This document shows, one piece after another, positions 22,951 to 31,576 of a stretch of DNA of 32,117 bases. Every line of letters starts with the position of its first letter. Within the stretch, counting starts at the first letter, position 1. Origin of the DNA: Gemmatimonadota bacterium (GTDB lineage: Bacteria; Gemmatimonadota; Gemmatimonadetes; Gemmatimonadales; GWC2-71-9); assembly GCA_003220795.1 (NCBI GenBank), contig QHTK01000028.1:1-32117 (forward strand), read 5' to 3'. The notes under the pieces were generated by a model. It did not search any database. It saw only the letters and a list, made by a program, of their open reading frames with translations, and was not told the origin of the DNA. A program made the translations under genes and the position numbers.

Positions 22951-25350
22951 ATGCGCGATCTTGAGGAGCGCCTCCGGGCCGCCCTGGCGGACCGCTACGC
23001 GCTTGAGCGCGAGCTCGGGCGCGGAGGGATGGCTGTCGTGTTTCTCGCCCGTGACCGGCGCCATGACCGCGCCGTCGCCATCAAGGTGCTGCGCCAGGAG
23101 ATCGCTGCGGCCTTGGGCGCGGAGCGGTTCCTGCGCGAGATCCAGATCGCCGCGAAGCTCCACCACCCTCACATCCTCCCCTTGTACGACTCCGGCGCCG
23201 TCGGCGAGCTGCTGTATTACGTCATGCCCTACGTCGAGGGAGAGTCGCTGCGCCAGCGCCTGGAGCGGGAAAAGCAGCTGCCGGTGGAGGAGGCCATGGC
23301 GATCGCGCGTCAGGTCGCCGGCGCGCTCGCGTATGCCCACCGTAACGACGTCGTGCACCGCGACATCAAACCGGAGAACATCCTGCTCGAGAGCGGCGAA
23401 GCCGTCGTCGCGGATTTCGGCATCGCGCGGGCGATCACCGCGGCGGGCGGCGACCAGTTGACGCAGACGGGGATCGCGATCGGGACACCGCTCTACATGA
23501 GCCCCGAGCAGGGCGCGGGAGGCGAGGGGCTCGACGGCCGAAGCGACGTGTACAGCCTGGCGTGTGTCCTCTACGAAATGCTCGCCGGGCATCCACCATT
23601 CGCTGGCGGGACGGCGCAGGCGATCCTCGCTCGCCACACGGTGGATCCCGTTCCGCCGCTTCGCACCGCCCGCGCGACCGTACCTACGGCCGTCGAGCAG
23701 GCGCTGGGCCGCGCGCTCGCGAAGCTGCCGGCAGACCGCTACGCCACCGCGCTCCAGTTCGCCGAGGCGCTGGGCGGCCCGGTTCCGTTCGTAGCGGCGC
23801 CCGCGCGCGGAGGGTCGCGACGCCTGGGCGCGGTGCTGGGCGTCGGCCTCGCCCTGGCGGCGCTCGGTGCCGGTCTCGCGCTGCGAGGGCCGTGGCGCCA
23901 GGCGCCCCCAGCGGCCGGCAGCGCGCCCGGCTACGCCGCCTCGGTGGCCGTGCTGCCGTTTGAGACCATCGGCGGGGGACCCCAGGACGAGTACTTCAGC
24001 GACGGCATGACGGACGAGATCATCACGCAGCTCGCCCAGATTCGCGATCTCAAGGTGATCTCCCGCACGTCGGTCGTGGCGCTCAGGGGCAGCCACCTGA
24101 CCCTGTCGCGCATCGCCGACACCCTGGGGGTCGACCACGTGCTCGAGGGGTCTGCCCGCCGCGCGGGCGGCCGGGTGCGCGTGAACGCGCAGCTGATCGC
24201 CGCCAAGACGGACGCGCACCTGTGGGCGAAGACGTACGAACGAGATCTCAAGGATGTCTTCCGGGTCCAGGAAGAGATCGCCGGAGACGTCAGCAGGGCG
24301 CTGCTGGCGAGCGTTCAGGGTCTGCGTCCGCTGAGTCCAGGATCGCGGACCGAACAGCCGGCCGCCTATGACGCCTATCTCCGCGGCACTTACTGGCGCC
24401 AGCTCCGCACGCGTGATGGGCTGTTGCGCGCGATCGATGCGTTCGAGGAAGCACTGGTCGTCGACTCCGCCTACGCCCCCGCCTACGCAGGCCTCTCCAG
24501 CGTCCTGAGTCTCTTCGTCCTGTACCAGTACTCCGGTGGCCCGGAGCCTGTCTCGGCGCTCGCGCGGGCTATCGTGCTCGCCGACCGCGCGATCGCGCTC
24601 GACCCCAATCTCGCCGAAGGGTTCGCCGCTCGAGGCTGGGCGCTTACGAATGCGGGAGTTTCGGTCGATACGGCGGTCCGGGACCTGGCGCGGGCCGTCG
24701 CTCTCCGGCCGAATTCCGGACAGGCGCACAGTTTCTATGTGGCGGCTCTGGGCGACGCCGGTCGCGATGAGGATGCGGTCGCAGAAGCCCAGACGGCTAC
24801 CGAGCTCGACCCCTTGGCGCCAGCATTCCGTATCGCGCTCAGCTCAGCGGAGCTTGGGGTTCGCCGCTACGACGTCGCGCTGCGAGAGGCCCGCCGTGCC
24901 GGAGTCCTCGAAACAGCCCCGCTGCCTGTGCGGATTCGTTTCGAAGGGCTCGCCCTGTTGCTGCTCGGCCGCCCGGGCGAATGTCTCACGCTCGATCTGG
25001 GCGGCCAGCAGCCTCTCAAGGCCATGTGTCTCGAGGCGCTCGGGCGTCATCGAGAGGCCGCGGCCATCGTCGACTCGCTCGCCGCGGCGGTCCGGGCTGG
25101 CCGCGCCACCTCGGCGGCGCCCGAAGGGTTGGGCATGTATTACGCGTGGCTCGGGGATGTGGAAGGATCGCTGCAGTGGTATGGAGCGGCGTACAGGGCG
25201 GTCCAGCCCCGCTTTCTCCGGAGTGGCCTGTTCGACCGGGTGCGCAACGACGCGCGCTTTCAGGAGGGCATCGCGCGGCTGACGGCGCGGAACCGGGCGC
25301 GCCTCGAGGAGGCGATTGTGCAGGCTCGGTCGCCAAAACCGCAGCCTTAG
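22951..25350 (+). CDS. Ser/Thr protein kinase with TolB-like domain and TPR-type repeats
   Basis: 799 residues. The Hanks-type kinase domain spans about 13-275: Gly loop GRGGMAVVF (23-31), Lys45 in VAIKVL, catalytic HRDIKPEN (136-143), DFG at 155-157, activation segment with TQTGIAIGTPLYMSPEQ (171-187). One membrane helix at ~293-312 (GAVLGVGLALAALGAGLA) puts the rest outside the cytoplasm. Residues ~328-455 match the TolB-like/FlgO-type domain common after such kinases and adenylate cyclases (VAVLPFETIGGGPQDEYFSD, GMTDEIITQLAQI, GVDHVLEGSARRAGGRVRVN, AHLWAKTYERDLKDVFRVQE). The remainder is tetratricopeptide-type helical repeats (AIDAFEEALVVDSAYAPAYA, AIALDPNLAEGFAARGWAL). It probably senses an envelope ligand and phosphorylates cytoplasmic partners. 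The active site appears complete. Confidence 0.92.
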   Translation: MRDLEERLRAALADRYALERELGRGGMAVVFLARDRRHDRAVAIKVLRQEIAAALGAERFLREIQIAAKLHHPHILPLYDSGAVGELLYYVMPYVEGESLRQRLEREKQLPVEEAMAIARQVAGALAYAHRNDVVHRDIKPENILLESGEAVVADFGIARAITAAGGDQLTQTGIAIGTPLYMSPEQGAGGEGLDGRSDVYSLACVLYEMLAGHPPFAGGTAQAILARHTVDPVPPLRTARATVPTAVEQALGRALAKLPADRYATALQFAEALGGPVPFVAAPARGGSRRLGAVLGVGLALAALGAGLALRGPWRQAPPAAGSAPGYAASVAVLPFETIGGGPQDEYFSDGMTDEIITQLAQIRDLKVISRTSVVALRGSHLTLSRIADTLGVDHVLEGSARRAGGRVRVNAQLIAAKTDAHLWAKTYERDLKDVFRVQEEIAGDVSRALLASVQGLRPLSPGSRTEQPAAYDAYLRGTYWRQLRTRDGLLRAIDAFEEALVVDSAYAPAYAGLSSVLSLFVLYQYSGGPEPVSALARAIVLADRAIALDPNLAEGFAARGWALTNAGVSVDTAVRDLARAVALRPNSGQAHSFYVAALGDAGRDEDAVAEAQTATELDPLAPAFRIALSSAELGVRRYDVALREARRAGVLETAPLPVRIRFEGLALLLLGRPGECLTLDLGGQQPLKAMCLEALGRHREAAAIVDSLAAAVRAGRATSAAPEGLGMYYAWLGDVEGSLQWYGAAYRAVQPRFLRSGLFDRVRNDARFQEGIARLTARNRARLEEAIVQARSPKPQP

Positions 25351-25366
25351 ACGGAGGAGCTGGACC

Positions 25367-25912
25367 ATGCTCAGGAAACTCGGCGCCACACTCGTCGCCG
25401 TTGGCCTCTTCCTTCCGTACAGCCCGGACGTGCGCGTCATTGCCAGCGTGTGGCACAACGCGGCGGAAGTGCTGTTCCAGGGCTTCCCGGTGCTCCTCGC
25501 TTTCGTGTACGTGCTCCACACGCTGGTCCCGGCGTTCGCCCGGTTCGATCAGCGACACGGACAAAGGCTGCACGGCGCCCTCCGGATGGTGTATTTCGTG
25601 CTCGTCGGGGCCTACCTCGCGACCGCTGCGGCGGGGCGCGCGGATTGGCCCGCGTTGGGACCGGTGCTCGCGGCGCTCGCCATCACCGGCGGGCTGCTGT
25701 ACTGGGGACAGGGCCGGGGGACCAAGGCCGAGCGATTGCCCTTGCTGCTGCTGATCGCCGGAGGCGTTCCGACGGTCGCCTACTTCATCGAGACACTACG
25801 CGCGGGGGCCCTGGCCTACGGCGGCTGGGTGTTCACGGCGGGGTACGCCTTGGCGGTCGTGGGCGAGGTGCCGGGGCTCCGAGCCGCGCCCAAGATCGCG
25901 CACGGCGGCTGA
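25367..25912 (+). CDS. Polytopic membrane protein of unknown function
   Basis: 181 residues with a strong GGAGGAG at 25353-25359 before ATG 25367; the in-frame extension upstream is the kinase tail in another phase and is ignored. About five or six hydrophobic segments are visible: LGATLVAVGLFLPYS, AEVLFQGFPVLLAFVYVLHT, LRMVYFVLVGAYLATAAAG, LGPVLAALAITGGLLYWG, LPLLLLIAGGVPTVAYFIET, WVFTAGYALAVVGEVPGL. No family is recognised. It follows the Ser/Thr kinase by 16 bases and is probably co-transcribed, so it may be a kinase partner or target. It abuts the convergent ABC-transporter gene with no spacer. Confidence 0.8.
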   Translation: MLRKLGATLVAVGLFLPYSPDVRVIASVWHNAAEVLFQGFPVLLAFVYVLHTLVPAFARFDQRHGQRLHGALRMVYFVLVGAYLATAAAGRADWPALGPVLAALAITGGLLYWGQGRGTKAERLPLLLLIAGGVPTVAYFIETLRAGALAYGGWVFTAGYALAVVGEVPGLRAAPKIAHGG

Positions 25913-26905
25913 TCACATCGGCTCCTCCGCGAAGTGGCACGCGGCGAACTGTCCGGGCGCCACTGCGCGCAGCGCAGGCGGCTCGGTGCGACAGCGGTCA
26001 TTCTTCTTGGGGTGCGGGCAGCGCGGGTGGAAGGGACACCCCGCCGGAGGGGCTGCGGGCGACGGCACCTCTCCCTGCAGCACGATGCGCTGCCGCTGCG
26101 CTTTGGGGTCGGGCACGGGAACGGCCGACAGCAACGACGTCGTATAAGGATGCCGCGGCCCGGCGTACAGCCCGGTCGCGGGCGCGCGCTCGACGATCTT
26201 GCCCAGGTACATCACGGCAACTTCGTCCGCGATGTGCTTCACCACGGCCAGGTCGTGCGCAATGAAGAGGTAGGTCAGCCGGCGCTTGCGTTGCAGGTCG
26301 GCGAGCAAGTTCAGCACCTGGGCCTGCACCGACACGTCGAGCGCGCTCACCGGCTCGTCCAGCACGAGGAACTGCGGCTCGACCGAGAGCGCCCGGGCGA
26401 TCCCGACGCGCTGGCGTTGCCCCCCGGACAGCTCGTGGGGGTAGGCCGCCGCGAACGCGGGAGCCAGCCCTACCTCCTCGAGCAGCCCAGCGACCCGCCG
26501 CTTGGCTTCGGGTCCGGTCGCGAGCCGGTGGATGGCGAGGGGCTCGGCGAGCGTCTGCTGCACGGTCATCCGCGGATTGAGGGAACCGTACGGATCCTGG
26601 AACACGATCTGCATGCGGCGCCGCAGGGCTCGCAGCTCGCGTCCACCGAGGGCCACGACGTCCGCCCCGCCGAGCGTGACCCGCCCCGCGTCCGGCTCGA
26701 TCAGCCGCAGGATGGTGCGCCCGACCGTCGATTTCCCGCACCCCGACTCGCCCACGAGACCAAGGGTTTGTCCCGCCGCAATCGCGAACGACACGCCGTC
26801 CACGGCATGCACCGTCCGACGGGCGCGCCCCAGCCCGAACAGCCCGCGCTCGCCGGGGAAACGCTTGACGAGGCCTTCGACCTGGACGAGCGGAGCTTGC
26901 GTCAC
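25913..26905 (-). CDS. Dipeptide/oligopeptide ABC importer, ATP-binding protein (DppF/OppF type)
   Basis: 330 residues from GTG 26905, which overlaps the previous stop (GTGA); an extended frame upstream is antisense/out-of-phase and rejected. Walker A is [14 protein letters not shown], the Q loop lies in [15 protein letters not shown], the signature is [15 protein letters not shown], Walker B is [12 protein letters not shown] and the H loop is in [11 protein letters not shown]. The C-terminal oligopeptide/dipeptide extension is present ([16 protein letters not shown]) with the Cys-rich [16 protein letters not shown] typical of this subfamily, which in some members binds an iron-sulfur cluster. 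It pairs with the DppD-type ATPase to drive peptide import. It is last in the operon; its 3' end abuts the convergent membrane-protein gene. Confidence 0.93.
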   Translation of the reverse strand: MTQAPLVQVEGLVKRFPGERGLFGLGRARRTVHAVDGVSFAIAAGQTLGLVGESGCGKSTVGRTILRLIEPDAGRVTLGGADVVALGGRELRALRRRMQIVFQDPYGSLNPRMTVQQTLAEPLAIHRLATGPEAKRRVAGLLEEVGLAPAFAAAYPHELSGGQRQRVGIARALSVEPQFLVLDEPVSALDVSVQAQVLNLLADLQRKRRLTYLFIAHDLAVVKHIADEVAVMYLGKIVERAPATGLYAGPRHPYTTSLLSAVPVPDPKAQRQRIVLQGEVPSPAAPPAGCPFHPRCPHPKKNDRCRTEPPALRAVAPGQFAACHFAEEPM

Positions 26906-27930
26906 GCGTGACGCTCGCGCCGCTGCGGCTCGGTGAGGAGCCAGCAGCGGACAGTGTGGGTCCCCGCTTCTCCCCCCGCGCTGTCGAGCAGCGGGGGCTC
27001 TTCCGCGGCGCAGCGGTCCCACGCGTAGGGGCAACGCGGATGGAAGCGGCACCCGGCGGGCCAGGCGGTCGCGGCGGGGACCTGGCCGGGGATACTGTGC
27101 AGGCGCCCGCGGACCTGGCTGACACGCGTGTCGAGCCGGGGCACCGACGCCAGCAGGCCTTCGGTGTAGGGGTGCAGCGGACGGGCGAACAGCTCCCCGG
27201 TGGGCGCCTGCTCCACGACCTGTCCCGCGTACATGACGACGACGCGGTCGGCCGAGCCGGCCACGACTCCCAGGTCGTGGGTGATCAGCATGACCGCCAT
27301 GCCGAGCTCCCGCTGCAGCCGGTCGAGCAGCTCCAGGATCTGCGCCTGGATCGTCACGTCGAGCGCAGTAGTCGGCTCGTCAGCGATGAGGAGTTGCGGG
27401 TGGCAGATGAGCGCCATGGCGATCATCACGCGTTGGCGCATGCCTCCGCTCATCTGGTGCGGGTAGTGGTCCACCCGCTCGCTCGGATCGGGGATGCCGA
27501 CGAGCCTCAGCATCTCGATCGCCCGCGCCCGTGCCGGCTTGCGCCCCAGGCCCTGATGGACGATGGCCGCTTCGGCGATCTGGTGCCCCACGGTGAACAC
27601 CGGGTTGAGCGAGGTCATCGGCTCCTGGAAAATCATCGCAATCCGGTTGCCGCGGACCGCGCGCAGCTCCTTGGGAGCCAGTGTCAGCAGGTTGCGTCCC
27701 TCGAACTCGATGAAGCTGCCGGGGCGGATGTGACCCGGAGGCTCGGGGATGAGGCGGAGGATGGAGAGCGACGTGACCGTCTTACCGCAGCCGGACTCGC
27801 CGACGATGCCGAGCGTCTCGCCGGGGTACACGTCGAACGAGACGCCGTCGACCGCGCGGGCGGTACCGCTGCCGTGCTCGGTCACGAAATACGTCTTCAG
27901 GTCGCGCACCCGGAGCAGGGGCTCCGTCAC
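26902..27930 (-). CDS. Dipeptide/oligopeptide ABC importer, ATP-binding protein (DppD/OppD type)
   Basis: 342 residues from GTG 27930, set by overlap with the oppC-type stop and by the AAGGAGG Shine-Dalgarno just upstream (complement of 27935-27941). Walker A is [16 protein letters not shown], the Q loop is in [14 protein letters not shown], the signature is [15 protein letters not shown], Walker B is [12 protein letters not shown] and the H loop is in [11 protein letters not shown]. The C-terminal domain has [15 protein letters not shown] and the Cys cluster [14 protein letters not shown]. The M residues in the signature (SGGMRQR) are typical of DppD/OppD rather than DppF/OppF. It works as a heterodimer with the product of the next gene. 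Confidence 0.94.
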   Translation of the reverse strand: MTEPLLRVRDLKTYFVTEHGSGTARAVDGVSFDVYPGETLGIVGESGCGKTVTSLSILRLIPEPPGHIRPGSFIEFEGRNLLTLAPKELRAVRGNRIAMIFQEPMTSLNPVFTVGHQIAEAAIVHQGLGRKPARARAIEMLRLVGIPDPSERVDHYPHQMSGGMRQRVMIAMALICHPQLLIADEPTTALDVTIQAQILELLDRLQRELGMAVMLITHDLGVVAGSADRVVVMYAGQVVEQAPTGELFARPLHPYTEGLLASVPRLDTRVSQVRGRLHSIPGQVPAATAWPAGCRFHPRCPYAWDRCAAEEPPLLDSAGGEAGTHTVRCWLLTEPQRRERHA

Positions 27931-28853
27931 GTCGCCTCCTTGCGGGGATCGAGGGCGTCGCGCAGCCCGTCGCCCACGGCGTTGAGCGCTAGCACGACGA
28001 GCGCGATGGCGAGGCCGGGGAACCCTGCCGTCCAGGGCGCCGTGGCGATGTACGGCTGACCGTCGTAGATGATGCTTCCCCAGCTGGGGAGCGGCGAGGG
28101 GACGCCGAGGCCCAGGTAGGAGAGCCCGGCCTCGAGCAGGATCACGTTGCCGATGCCGAGCGCCGCGGACACGATGATCGGGGCGGCGGCGTTGGGGAGC
28201 ACGTGGCGGAAAATCAGGCGCGTCGGCCCCGCGCCCACGGCCCGCGCCGCGGCGACGAACTCGCGCTCCCGCAGGCCGAGCACCTCGGCCCGTACCAGCC
28301 GGCTGGTCCCGAACCACCCCGTGAGCCCGATGAGCAGCACCAGCACCGGGAGCGGCAGGCGCTCCCACAGCGCCACCGCCATGAGCAGCACGAACATGCG
28401 CGGCATGGCGAGCCCCACGTCCACGCCCCGCATGAGCACCGCGTCGATCCCGCCCCGGAAATACCCTGCGGCCGCGCCGACGCCCGCGCCCACCGTTACC
28501 GCGACCAGCATCGCGAGCGTGCCGATGCCGAGCGACAGCCGGGCGCCGTACACGACGCGGCTCCACACGTCACGGCTGTAGACATCGGTCCCGAGTGGGA
28601 AGCGGGTCGAGGGAGGCTGATTCTGCAGATGCACCGGGTCGATCTGACCGGCCGGGTCGTAGGGTGCGACCAGTGGGGCGGCGAGCGCCGTCGTGACGAA
28701 GAACGCGAGGATGAACACGCCCGCCGTGGCCGTGGGGTGGCGGAGAAACCGCCGCCCCGCCGCCTGCGTCACCGCGTGGCGCCGCACCTCCGCTGCCGCG
28801 AGCAGCGCCACGGCGACCGCGGCCGCGAACGCGAGCCACGTCCAGACGGTCAC
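27927..28853 (-). CDS. Dipeptide/oligopeptide ABC importer, permease (DppC/OppC type)
   Basis: 308 residues from GTG 28853 (GTGA overlap with the preceding gene). The N-terminal OppC_N helix and linker are present ([27 protein letters not shown]), then HPLGTD-like [16 protein letters not shown]. The permease domain holds five helices and the EAA loop [20 protein letters not shown] with [13 protein letters not shown]. It ends with [16 protein letters not shown] and [11 protein letters not shown], both characteristic of this subfamily. It has one additional hydrophobic N-terminal segment ([20 protein letters not shown]) before the canonical N-terminal helix, slightly unusual for OppC. It forms the membrane channel with the DppB-type protein. 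Confidence 0.94.
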   Translation of the reverse strand: MTVWTWLAFAAAVAVALLAAAEVRRHAVTQAAGRRFLRHPTATAGVFILAFFVTTALAAPLVAPYDPAGQIDPVHLQNQPPSTRFPLGTDVYSRDVWSRVVYGARLSLGIGTLAMLVAVTVGAGVGAAAGYFRGGIDAVLMRGVDVGLAMPRMFVLLMAVALWERLPLPVLVLLIGLTGWFGTSRLVRAEVLGLREREFVAAARAVGAGPTRLIFRHVLPNAAAPIIVSAALGIGNVILLEAGLSYLGLGVPSPLPSWGSIIYDGQPYIATAPWTAGFPGLAIALVVLALNAVGDGLRDALDPRKEAT

Positions 28854-29830
28854 CTCGCCGCGCCGCGCACGCGAATGCGGGGATCGGCGACGGCGTACAG
28901 CACGTCCGCCACGAGGCTGCCCAGGACCACGACCCCGCTCGCCACGAGCGCCGCCCCGGTGACGAGGGGGTAATCACGCTGAAAGATCGCCGCGACCGAC
29001 AATCGGCCCATGCCCGGCCAGGCGAAGACTCGCTCCACGAGCACGGCGCCGGTGAGCAGGAAAGGGAAGGCGAGACCGAACAGGGTGATGAAGGGGAGCA
29101 GGGCGTTGCGGAGCGCGTGCACCAGCAGGACGCGACGCTCGCGTAGGCCCTTGGCCCGCGCGGTTCGGACGTAGTCCTGACCCGCGACCTCGAGCATCGC
29201 GGCCCGCTGGTACCGCGCCGTCGCGGCCGCGCCGACCAGCCCGAGCGTCAGCGCCGGCAGGGTGAGGTGCCACAGCAGATCCCCGAGGCAGCGGGCGCTC
29301 GTGACGCTGGGGCACAGCACCGGGTCTCGCATGCCGCCGACCGGGAAGACATGCAGCCACTGGCCGAAGACGAGCAGCAGGACCAGCCCCAGCCAGAAGG
29401 TCGGCATCGAATTGAAGAACAGGGCGACGTTACCGAGCGCGATGTCCCCGAAGCGCCGCGCGCGCACTGCCTGGTACACGCCGAGCCCGAGCCCCAACGC
29501 GAAGTCGATGACGAGCGCGGCCCCCGCCAGGGTGAGGGTCGGCGGGATGGCGTCGGCGATGGCCGCGGCCACGGGGCGATGCTGGGAAAACGATTGCCCC
29601 AGCTCGCCACGCAGGAGGTTGCGGAGATACAGCACGTACTGCACCGGCAGCGGCCGATCGAGCCCGAACTGGCGGCGCAGCCGCGCGATCACCTCCGGAT
29701 CGAGCTGACGCTGCTCGTCCGCGCCGAACGGCGTCCCCGGCGCCAGGTGGATGAGCACGAAGGTGATGGTGACGACCGCAAAGACGATGGCGATCGCGGC
29801 GGCGACACGCCGCACGAGCCACGCCGTCAC
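28850..29830 (-). CDS. Dipeptide/oligopeptide ABC importer, permease (DppB/OppB type)
   Basis: 326 residues from GTG 29830, directly after the TAG of the substrate-binding-protein gene. The standard six-helix DppB layout is seen: an N-terminal helix (VRRVAAAIAIVFAVVTITFV), LIHLAPGTPF, LDRPLPVQYVLYLRNLLRGE and LGQSFSQHRPVAAAIADAIP. The EAA loop DYVRTARAKGLRERRVLLVH is followed by ALRNALLPFITLFGLAFPFL, and the end by ADVLYAVADPRIRV. A periplasmic loop contains two Cys (DPVLCPSVTSARCLGD), present in some relatives. It is the partner of the DppC-type permease. Confidence 0.94.
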   Translation of the reverse strand: MTAWLVRRVAAAIAIVFAVVTITFVLIHLAPGTPFGADEQRQLDPEVIARLRRQFGLDRPLPVQYVLYLRNLLRGELGQSFSQHRPVAAAIADAIPPTLTLAGAALVIDFALGLGLGVYQAVRARRFGDIALGNVALFFNSMPTFWLGLVLLLVFGQWLHVFPVGGMRDPVLCPSVTSARCLGDLLWHLTLPALTLGLVGAAATARYQRAAMLEVAGQDYVRTARAKGLRERRVLLVHALRNALLPFITLFGLAFPFLLTGAVLVERVFAWPGMGRLSVAAIFQRDYPLVTGAALVASGVVVLGSLVADVLYAVADPRIRVRGAAR

Positions 29831-31564
29831 CTAGCGCTCCGCGCGGTCTCGATCGGTCAGCTGGTCGGCGGGGATGCGCCAGGTGCGCACCAGCGCCCAA
29901 TAGGCGTCCGGCCGGATGACGACGTCCGTCACCCGGCGATTCACCGCGGCCACATTGTCGGGCGCGTACAGGAAGATCGCCGGGGCGTCCTGGTTCAGCG
30001 TCTCGATCGCCCGGCGCCACACGCGCTTCGCCGCGTCGCGGCGCGGCGCGGCGGTCGCCTCGTCCACCAGCCGGTCGAACACCGGGTTGGCGTAGCGGCC
30101 GGCGTTGGAGTGTCCGGCGGACGTCCACACCTGCGCAATGGACGAGGACGGCGTGGGGTCGGTCCCCCGGGCGATCACGGCCGCGTCGAACCGGCCCGCC
30201 TGCGTCCGCTGGTCGAACACGCTGAACTCGACTTCGTCCAGCTGGACGTCCGCGCCGATGCGACGGAACTGCTCTTGCAGGAGCCGGGCGTACTGCCGCC
30301 GCAGCTGGCTCGTCGTCGGCACCAGGATGCGGAACGCCAGCGGTTGACCGTCCCGGTCCCGGATGCCGTCGCCGTTCGAGTCGCGCCAGCCCAGCCGTGT
30401 GAGCAACCGGGCGGCCTGCGCCGTGTCGTGCGGCAGCTCCCGTGTCTCGGGATCCCAGATCGACCAGATGCGGGCGAGCGGGCCGGGCGGGACCAGCGCG
30501 AGGTCGCCCCACACACTCTGGCGCAGCCCTTCCCGGTCCACCGCCATCGCGAGCGCGCGCCGTAGCAGCCGGTCCCCGAACAGCGGATGCGGCTTCGCCG
30601 TGTCGCCGTTCGTGGACAGGTTGAACGCGAGGAAGCCGTACAGCGCCCCGTGGTACGGGTAGAGCGTGACGTTGGGCGCCGCGCGGGCGCGCTTCACGTT
30701 GTCCGGCGGGCCCAGCACCTCCACTGCGTCGGCGTCGCCCGCGATCACCTGCGTGATGGCGACCTGGAGGTCGGGGGTGAAGCGCCAGATCAGGCGCCGG
30801 ATGTGGGGGCGTCCCAGGAAGAAGGTCGAATCCGCCGCGAGCTCGACGCTCTCACCCGCCTTCCATGCCACGAAGCGATACGGCCCGTCGCCCACCGGCG
30901 CGCGCCCCAACGCCGCGCTGCGCCACTGGGAGCGCGGCACCGGCCGCAGCAGATGCGCCGGCAGGATGCGCATGTGATCCACCGCATCGTAGAACATCTC
31001 GGGGTAGCGCGCGTGGAACCGGAACACGGCGGTGAGCGAGTCCCGTGTGGTCACCGCGCTGATGGTGCGCAGCGACGAGCGGAACGGCGAGTTCACCAGC
31101 GAGTCGGTATAGATGTCGAACGTGAACGCGACGTCCGCGGCGGTGACGGGTCGCCCGTCCTGCCAGTGCGCGCGTGGATCGAGGTGGAACACGAGGGTGA
31201 GCGGGTCGTCCCATTCCCACCGCTCCGCGAGCTGCGGCTGGAAGTCTTCGTCGCCCACGGTGTTCTCGGAGAGTCCCAGGTCCGCGAGCTTCAGGAAGAG
31301 CTGCCCCGCGATGTCCTGAGCGTACTGCTGCTGCGTCACGGCCGGGAGCAGGATGTCCGGCTCGCCCGGCGCGGCGAACACCAGCGTGCCGCAGTACTCG
31401 CCGGCGCACCCGCGGCGGCGCTCGCACGACGTGATCGCGACCAGCCCGGCGGCGGCGAGCGTGGTCAGGGCCAACCAGCGCGCCCTACGAGGCGCCCGGA
31501 CGGTCGCGGACCCTAAAGGACTCCCTAACGGTCGCGGTCGGACGGTGGGCATCGCGCCTAACAT
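29831..31564 (-). CDS. Dipeptide/oligopeptide ABC importer, substrate-binding lipoprotein (SBP family 5)
   Basis: 577 residues from ATG 31564; ATG 31552 (MPTVRPRPLG) is equally possible and gives a shorter n-region. The lipobox AITSC places the lipidated residue at Cys47. It is the extracytoplasmic peptide-binding component. Family-5 blocks are visible: NTVGDEDFQPQLAERWEWDD, LTLVFHLDPRAHWQDGRPVT, AADVAFTFD, GDGPYRFVAWKAGESVEL and RRALAMAVDREGL. The loop DSNGDGIRDRDG before QPLAF is an EF-hand-like acidic loop that occurs in many family members. Two Cys pairs just after the lipobox (CAGEYC) could form a disulfide. It leads the five-gene importer, 12 bases after the lipoate-ligase stop. Confidence 0.93.
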   Translation of the reverse strand: MLGAMPTVRPRPLGSPLGSATVRAPRRARWLALTTLAAAGLVAITSCERRRGCAGEYCGTLVFAAPGEPDILLPAVTQQQYAQDIAGQLFLKLADLGLSENTVGDEDFQPQLAERWEWDDPLTLVFHLDPRAHWQDGRPVTAADVAFTFDIYTDSLVNSPFRSSLRTISAVTTRDSLTAVFRFHARYPEMFYDAVDHMRILPAHLLRPVPRSQWRSAALGRAPVGDGPYRFVAWKAGESVELAADSTFFLGRPHIRRLIWRFTPDLQVAITQVIAGDADAVEVLGPPDNVKRARAAPNVTLYPYHGALYGFLAFNLSTNGDTAKPHPLFGDRLLRRALAMAVDREGLRQSVWGDLALVPPGPLARIWSIWDPETRELPHDTAQAARLLTRLGWRDSNGDGIRDRDGQPLAFRILVPTTSQLRRQYARLLQEQFRRIGADVQLDEVEFSVFDQRTQAGRFDAAVIARGTDPTPSSSIAQVWTSAGHSNAGRYANPVFDRLVDEATAAPRRDAAKRVWRRAIETLNQDAPAIFLYAPDNVAAVNRRVTDVVIRPDAYWALVRTWRIPADQLTDRDRAER

Positions 31565-31576
31565 TCTATCGCCGGC

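Noticed and set aside
27931..28566. Extension of the DppD-type frame into the permease gene
   Set aside because: The GTG at 27930 has a strong Shine-Dalgarno and a GTGA overlap; the extension is Arg-rich shadow sequence.
30350..30400. EF-hand-like loop DSNGDGIRDRDG in the substrate-binding protein as a novelty
   Set aside because: An acidic loop of this kind is common in family-5 substrate-binding proteins.
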